A stretch of DNA of 12,088 nt from an uncultured Halioglobus sp. (GTDB taxonomy: Bacteria > Pseudomonadota > Gammaproteobacteria > Pseudomonadales > Halieaceae), in the NCBI GenBank assembly GCA_905480565.1, contig CAJQQW010000463.1, forward strand, positions 1 through 12,088, written 5' to 3'. The notes under the pieces were generated by a model. It searched no databases and was not told the origin of the DNA. It saw only the letters and a list, made by a program, of their open reading frames with translations. The translations under genes were made by a program, and so were the position numbers. Shown here piece after piece: positions 7,623 through 12,088 of this stretch (the stretch's first letter is position 1; every line of letters starts with the position of its first letter).

Positions 7623-8440
7623 GACAGCAGGATATCCGTGGCTGCCAGCAACTGTGGCGCAAAATCTCTCTCATGAATCAACCAAATAGGGGGGTCGGCA
7701 AAGGTCTGGACATCCACCCTCACTCCGGAATCGGATAACTGATCTACTGCCCTGCGCGAAGCCACGCCGATATCCTTGCCCTTTTCCATAACGTGTTCCA
7801 GCCAGAACACATCGCCCGAACACGGATCGGTAATAGTAGCAACGTCAATTCTTTCTATATCGCTCAACAGTGCACCTCCCACTTCGTAGCCAGCAATCTC
7901 TACAATCTCGCCTGCATCCAATCTTTTCCTAATTTCCGTAGTTGTCTCTGGGGGTAGATCTCTCACCATCAACGAGGCAACACGTTGTCGAAGCATCTGG
8001 GTGACATACACCTTGGCCGCGTTGACGGGTTGCCACAAGATGATATCCCTGATCGAACACGGGTTTTTTGACGCGTAATCCAACGCTAGTAAACCGCCAA
8101 GGCGCAAGCCCCACAGGATAACAGGCGCATCCGACTCGAGTTGCGCACTTTCAATTATTGCACGAATATTGTCGTACCAGACTGTCAGAGTGCAGTCGGC
8201 CAGCTCACCGTCGCTATCTCCGGTACCAAAAAAATCGATCAGTGTGCAATCATAACCAGATAGAGCGAAGCTGCGTGCCTGAGTAGCCACCAATGACCGA
8301 CAGCGGTTCATCTCCTCACCGAACGGAGGAATAAATACGACATGTCCCCGAGACCCGCCACAGGAAAATCGCGTGGTAAAAAAACGGGCGCCCGCGGGAC
8401 CCATAAAACGAGGCTCAATTATTACTTCCGTCTTGCTCAT
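7619..8440 (-). CDS. Exosortase-A-system-associated hydrolase 2 family, copy B
   Basis: Second hydrolase 2 homologue, 273 residues from ATG 8440 (the TTG just before it is not needed; AGGAA lies about 10 nt upstream). Marks shared with copy A: VFIPPFGEEMNRCR (35-48), IDFFGTGDSDG (68-78), elbow ILWGLRLGGLLAL (108-120), LWQPV, and EIAGYEVGG. As in copy A, Arg113 sits at the nucleophile position, so the change is a property of this family and not damage to one copy. It follows the sulfotransferase by 35 bp and overlaps hydrolase 1 copy B by 4 bp, the same coupling as the other pair. Substrate unknown; probably acts with its hydrolase 1 partner (inference). Confidence 0.88.
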   Translation of the reverse strand: MSKTEVIIEPRFMGPAGARFFTTRFSCGGSRGHVVFIPPFGEEMNRCRSLVATQARSFALSGYDCTLIDFFGTGDSDGELADCTLTVWYDNIRAIIESAQLESDAPVILWGLRLGGLLALDYASKNPCSIRDIILWQPVNAAKVYVTQMLRQRVASLMVRDLPPETTTEIRKRLDAGEIVEIAGYEVGGALLSDIERIDVATITDPCSGDVFWLEHVMEKGKDIGVASRRAVDQLSDSGVRVDVQTFADPPIWLIHERDFAPQLLAATDILLS

Positions 8441-8475
8441 CAAGCGCGTATTCCTGAATTTACTGACAGACCGCC

Positions 8476-9261
8476 CTAACTGAGACGGTGCAAGTGCAAC
8501 TCCTCACTGCAGACCATATCAATCTCAGGCAACCCAATGAACGAGAGAACACGCCGCTGGCCCTCAGGGTTTCCGAGATCCTCCACATCGAATATCCTGA
8601 AACGTTCAGGGTGCAGTGCCTGCAAGCGCGCTGCCTCCAGATAATAGAAATCCCAATACATGCCTATTGCCTCTTCCTTGGAAGCCGCATCGAATTTGGG
8701 AAAGCAGCTGTCCCAGACTAAATCTTTCTTCCAGAGGCGTCCGTCATGCTCCTGCCAATAATTATACTCTGTGTAGAACGGAGTTCGTGTTAACAAGGAC
8801 TTTATCCTGTCCGCCAACCATAGTGAACGCCAGCGCACTATCGCGGATTTCCGCAGCCAGCTGGATACTGTTTTCGCCCTGTCACGCTTGATACAGACAA
8901 ATACACATTCCGGCACTGCCTCCAGCAGATCATCCACGTAATTGAGATAGTAATATGCGATATCGCCCACAATATTCAGTTGTGGCATGTGCTGCAGTTT
9001 CTGGTAAGTCTGTACCGAGGAAGGCCTGGAATAGTCGATGCACAAGCGCGAGCGAATGCCCCCATCAAGCAGGCGACGAAACTCCTGTACCGCGTTCACG
9101 TGCGGCTGCGGATTGCCACTAAAGACAGCACATGAGGGATTCATTTCATGAAAGCAAAGACCACCTGCCTGACGGTCAATAAGCGAGGTGAGAGAAGCAG
9201 TACCCGATCTACCAGAGCCGAGCCCAATCACAATTCGCTTATTGTCCTGCGTAGCGTTCAC
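8476..9261 (-). CDS. PAPS-dependent sulfotransferase
   Basis: Enzyme of 261 residues expected to move a sulfuryl group from PAPS to a hydroxyl or amine of a carbohydrate or lipid acceptor in the cytoplasm. The 5'-phosphosulfate loop is GLGSGRSGTASL (13-24) directly after the first strand. The 3'-phosphate site is FVCIKRDRAKTVSSWL (121-136) with Arg126 and Ser133/134. The length fits short bacterial carbohydrate sulfotransferases. The start is GTG 9261, supported by a strong ribosome site AAGGTGA a few bases upstream and by the fact that the P-loop follows within 15 residues. It lies 29 bp after the ATP-grasp/phosphatase stop and 35 bp before hydrolase 2 copy B, inside one operon. Acceptor unknown; a sulfated cell-surface glycan is the simplest reading. 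Confidence 0.85.
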   Translation of the reverse strand: MNATQDNKRIVIGLGSGRSGTASLTSLIDRQAGGLCFHEMNPSCAVFSGNPQPHVNAVQEFRRLLDGGIRSRLCIDYSRPSSVQTYQKLQHMPQLNIVGDIAYYYLNYVDDLLEAVPECVFVCIKRDRAKTVSSWLRKSAIVRWRSLWLADRIKSLLTRTPFYTEYNYWQEHDGRLWKKDLVWDSCFPKFDAASKEEAIGMYWDFYYLEAARLQALHPERFRIFDVEDLGNPEGQRRVLSFIGLPEIDMVCSEELHLHRLS

Positions 9262-9265
9262 CGAA

Positions 9266-9272
9266 TCACCTT
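9266..9272 (-). promoter_or_regulatory. Ribosome binding site of the sulfotransferase gene
   Basis: On the minus strand AAGGTGA lies four bases before GTG 9261, with 7 nt between the AGG core and the start. It is a close match to the Shine-Dalgarno consensus and decides the GTG start. Confidence 0.7.
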
Positions 9273-9290
9273 GCGCATATTTCCCTTTTT

Positions 9291-11036
9291 CTACTCACTA
9301 AGTTGAAGCGCGATAACGCTTTTGATTTCGTCCACCGCCTCGACAACCTGTTCATAACACGCCATGTAAACATCCTGCGTCCGTCCATAAGGGTCCTCGA
9401 TTTCCACCGACCGCCTGGCTCCTCCGTGGTGTGCACCCAGCAAGAATATTTTTTTCGATAGCGCAGCATCAACGTCTAACAGCTTATCATAGTGCCGCTT
9501 CTCCATGACGAATATGACATCGCTATCGCGCAGTTGCTCTTGCCGAACACAGGATGAGCGTAAATTGCCGAGTTCAAGATCGAAGTGACCCGCCACCTCG
9601 ACCATAACAGGATCCGCAGGTCGCCCTTCCTCATCATGAAAGCCAGCAGATGCCACTACGATACCTGAATCCTCGGCATAACCTCGTACCAACACGTCCG
9701 CCAACGCACTGCGATTTATATTGCCGTAGCACAAAAAAAGTATTGACCGCGCACTGGAAATCGCCGCAGCCACTTCTCCACGACTCCAAGCTTTTCTTTG
9801 TTGACGGCGAAATTTTAACTCATCAAAAAAAGCAAGCGCGCGACTATGATATGTTTTTAGGACCTGTCCGACATCGATTAGTCCAGGCAGCGGGTCGCCC
9901 AAACTCTGAACATCGTATCGGTGCCTTGGATGAAGAAACAATCCAAGTCCCTTCAGTACCTGAACGGCATCCGGCACCTTGACGATTCGAGCATCTGCGT
10001 CTGAGCGAAGGATAGCCTCGTACCAATGCAGATCGCGCGACAACAGGCGGCAGTAGACGTTATCGCGATATGGCGGATATACACCAACCTCTCCTTTCAC
10101 TTCGAGGTCGAAAAGCATGGCCGGGAAATCAGCTCCTGCCGCGACAGCCAGGGGCAGCGAACCCCAGAACCTACCGTTGATTTCCATAAGACAAAACTCA
10201 TCAGAGCTGGAATTATGCTTGAACTCGACCATGGCAACGCCATTCCAGCCGAGGGCCGAAATCAGCTTTCTTGATGCCTCGAGCAAATCTGGCATGACCG
10301 CCACACTTTTCCGCAAGCTGCTGCCGCCCCCGGTGAGTGGCACTTCGTGCAATCTCAGATGCTGAAAAGAATAAACAATCTCTCCCTGCTTCGCGATCAA
10401 CTCAATGCCGACTCCATCGCCGGCGAAATACTCCTGCAAAATAACCGGACCAAATTTCAGCGCATGCTCGCAACCAGATTCCAGCTCCGAAAGATCAAAT
10501 GCATAACTGACCTGAAGCTGGCTGGAGCCAGCGGCGACGACAGCAATTGATCGTGAGGGTTTGATAACAACGGGAAACTTGAGTGTCGCGGCGACTTTCG
10601 ACAACTGCTCTACTGTCGATACGGTAACGCTAACTGGGTAAGGTACCCCGACCTTTTTCGCTAACGCGAGTGTTTTAGATTTGTCTAACGCGACTTCCAG
10701 ACTCTCTCTCGAAGGCAGAGCAATTTTCACCCGGGGAAATTTTTCGATATTGCGCGACAAAGGCACTACAACGCGCTCGGTCACCGGAATAATGAGGTCG
10801 TATTCATTCGCTTCAATATGCGCGAGCAGCCATTCGACAAACAAATCCGTAGACTGCAGTGGATCAGGATACTGGTAATAGGCGTCTACCGCATTGGAAC
10901 GGCTTGCCAGAGGGCGCTCCACATGACCTGCAAGGTAAACGTGGCACCCCCGCTGCGCCAGCGACCTGGAGACAGTCAGAGCGGGGACCATATCCGCGTC
11001 CAGAACCAGGACCCTGTAACGCTTGCCATCACTCAT
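9291..11036 (-). CDS. ATP-grasp ligase fused to low-molecular-weight protein tyrosine phosphatase
   Basis: Two-domain cytoplasmic protein of 581 residues. The N-terminal part (about 1-400) is a CarB-like ATP-grasp ligase: VVIKPSRS (156-163) with the ATP-binding Lys, QEYFAGDGVGIEL (201-213), and the metal-binding MEINGRFWGS (284-293). Such enzymes join a carboxylate, activated as acyl phosphate, to an amine. The C-terminal part (about 430-581) is a low-molecular-weight tyrosine phosphatase: the C-X5-R loop CYGNINRS (436-443) and general acid Asp548 in EDPYG. Free forms (Wzb, Etp) dephosphorylate the Wzc-type kinase that controls polysaccharide export. The start is ATG 11036 with GAAGGT 11 nt upstream. 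It lies 51 bp after the flippase stop and 29 bp before the sulfotransferase. There is no stop between the domains, so the fusion is real unless the sequence has an error. Ligase substrate unknown. Confidence 0.9.
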   Translation of the reverse strand: MSDGKRYRVLVLDADMVPALTVSRSLAQRGCHVYLAGHVERPLASRSNAVDAYYQYPDPLQSTDLFVEWLLAHIEANEYDLIIPVTERVVVPLSRNIEKFPRVKIALPSRESLEVALDKSKTLALAKKVGVPYPVSVTVSTVEQLSKVAATLKFPVVIKPSRSIAVVAAGSSQLQVSYAFDLSELESGCEHALKFGPVILQEYFAGDGVGIELIAKQGEIVYSFQHLRLHEVPLTGGGSSLRKSVAVMPDLLEASRKLISALGWNGVAMVEFKHNSSSDEFCLMEINGRFWGSLPLAVAAGADFPAMLFDLEVKGEVGVYPPYRDNVYCRLLSRDLHWYEAILRSDADARIVKVPDAVQVLKGLGLFLHPRHRYDVQSLGDPLPGLIDVGQVLKTYHSRALAFFDELKFRRQQRKAWSRGEVAAAISSARSILFLCYGNINRSALADVLVRGYAEDSGIVVASAGFHDEEGRPADPVMVEVAGHFDLELGNLRSSCVRQEQLRDSDVIFVMEKRHYDKLLDVDAALSKKIFLLGAHHGGARRSVEIEDPYGRTQDVYMACYEQVVEAVDEIKSVIALQLSE

Positions 11037-11087
11037 AATTAGCTATGACCTTCAGCTTACTTAGCATGTTGAGTGATACAATTTGCA

Positions 11088-12088
11088 TCAGGTACGCCCC
11101 ATGAGGCGCAGTGTCACACGAATCAGTTCCTCGCTGCGCTGCCTGAACACCAGCCAGCTGAAGACAATATAAACGCTTATTCCAAGTGGGATCTTGTAAA
11201 GCGAGAAAATCGGCGATACGTCCGGAAGCTGCAGATTTACAAAATAGATGGAAAGACACATCACGATCGATGCGACCAAGGCGGGTGCCGCAGCGGCCAG
11301 CACCCTCTTGACCGGCAATTTCAACAGTCGGCCACCGCGCACTACCGTGACAGCAAAAAGGCAGAGAGATGCAAGGCTCCAGGCTACGGCCACTCCCTCC
11401 AGCCCCATCGGCAGGAATAACATGATTGCCACGGTCAGGAAGGCCAACGTGATCAGGGAATTGAGCATATCGAGCCGGGCACCGCCCGCAGCAAGAATGG
11501 CGGGCGTTATCACATAAGCAAGAATTCTTACGGGCACGCTTATTACCAGCAAGGTGAAAATACCGGAAATCTGCACCCAGTTAGTTCCGAGCACAAGCAG
11601 AATAAGATCTTCGCCCACCATCGCGACCCCAAAGAAAACCGGAAACACTATCGTGGCAGCAAAGCGGAGGGTCGTCACAAGATATTCATTACTATCGCCC
11701 GATATAGCATTCATGCGGGCGAAGGCCGGGAAGGCAACGACATTGAACAAAGGAATGCTCTTGGACATGAGCATCGTCGCGAGCTGGAGTGCCACGCCAT
11801 AAAAACCGACTTCTGCGATTGTGAAGTACTTACCTGCTACAGCCACATCGACTTTATTGTACGCCACGTAAAAAATGTCAGACATGGCAATAAAGGCACC
11901 GAAGCTGAATACTTCTCTCGTATCCTTAAAATGAAATGAGGGGATGCGGGGATAAGAAAGGATCAGGTTAAAGCAAACACAGTTGAATACCATGGTGAAA
12001 ATAATCGCCGCTACCAACGCCCAGTAACCGTAACCCATATAAGCAAGTGTCAGGCTTAAGGCAGAAGCCAACACATTCGACACTAACG
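11088..12088 (-). CDS. Wzx-type polysaccharide flippase, N-terminus cut by window edge
   Basis: Inner-membrane transporter of the MOP exporter superfamily that moves undecaprenyl-linked oligosaccharides to the periplasmic face. About 333 C-terminal residues are visible; full-length proteins have roughly 450-500, so the first quarter or more lies beyond the right edge. Evidence: nine or so hydrophobic segments, FGAFIAMSDIFYVAYNKVDVAVAGKYF, VGFYGVALQLATM, PVFFGVAMVGEDLILLVLG followed by NWVQ, all usual in Wzx/RfbX and lipopolysaccharide biosynthesis proteins. The frame is open to the edge, so no start is called; the in-frame GTG at 12083 is internal. The stop is TGA at 11090-11088. It is the first visible gene of the operon running leftwards to hydrolase 1 copy B. 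Confidence 0.88.
   Translation of the reverse strand, partial: LVSNVLASALSLTLAYMGYGYWALVAAIIFTMVFNCVCFNLILSYPRIPSFHFKDTREVFSFGAFIAMSDIFYVAYNKVDVAVAGKYFTIAEVGFYGVALQLATMLMSKSIPLFNVVAFPAFARMNAISGDSNEYLVTTLRFAATIVFPVFFGVAMVGEDLILLVLGTNWVQISGIFTLLVISVPVRILAYVITPAILAAGGARLDMLNSLITLAFLTVAIMLFLPMGLEGVAVAWSLASLCLFAVTVVRGGRLLKLPVKRVLAAAAPALVASIVMCLSIYFVNLQLPDVSPIFSLYKIPLGISVYIVFSWLVFRQRSEELIRVTLRLMGRT

Noticed and set aside
1..12088. tRNA, rRNA, CRISPR repeats, insertion sequences or attachment sites
   Set aside because: No tandem or terminal repeats, transposase motifs or tRNA-like cloverleaf segments were noticed in the non-coding stretches, which are few and short.

Overview
The window is part of a surface or exopolysaccharide biosynthesis and decoration cluster from a Gram-negative bacterium. 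The two hydrolase families seen here are the ones usually called exosortase-A-system-associated hydrolases 1 and 2. These families, the CelD/FemAB-type acyltransferase and the moderate GC content suggest a proteobacterium, most likely a marine-type gammaproteobacterium. That placement is inference. No exosortase, glycosyltransferase, PEP-CTERM protein, RNA gene, insertion sequence or CRISPR array is visible, so the core of the locus must lie outside the window or be absent.

Layout from left to right: an MBOAT O-acyltransferase on the minus strand, cut by the left edge (1-1090); a 539-bp divergent gap with one doubtful secreted ORF; an asparagine-synthetase-like enzyme on the plus strand (1630-3498); a tight minus-strand trio transcribed ACP, hydrolase 2, hydrolase 1 (5437 down to 3525); a 110-bp divergent gap; a CelD/FemAB-like GNAT acyltransferase on the plus strand (5548-6699); and a minus-strand run transcribed flippase, ATP-grasp/low-molecular-weight tyrosine phosphatase fusion, sulfotransferase, hydrolase 2, hydrolase 1 (right edge down to 6729). 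The two plus-strand genes end only 26 and 29 bp from the ends of the opposing minus-strand operons.

A reading that fits the parts: the flippase exports a lipid-linked oligosaccharide or repeat unit. The sulfotransferase, MBOAT enzyme, GNAT acyltransferase, ATP-grasp ligase and asparagine-synthetase-like enzyme would add sulfate, acyl and amide groups. The carrier protein and hydrolase pairs would handle an activated acyl intermediate. The phosphatase domain may act on polymer export control.

The most unusual points are: the hydrolase 2/hydrolase 1 module occurs twice as diverged paralogues, each with the same 4-bp ATGA overlap; one hydrolase 1 copy keeps the nucleophile-position Cys but has lost the acid and His seen in the other; both hydrolase 2 proteins carry Arg where the nucleophile should be; the asparagine-synthetase-like protein lacks the N-terminal catalytic Cys; and an ATP-grasp ligase is fused to a phosphatase.
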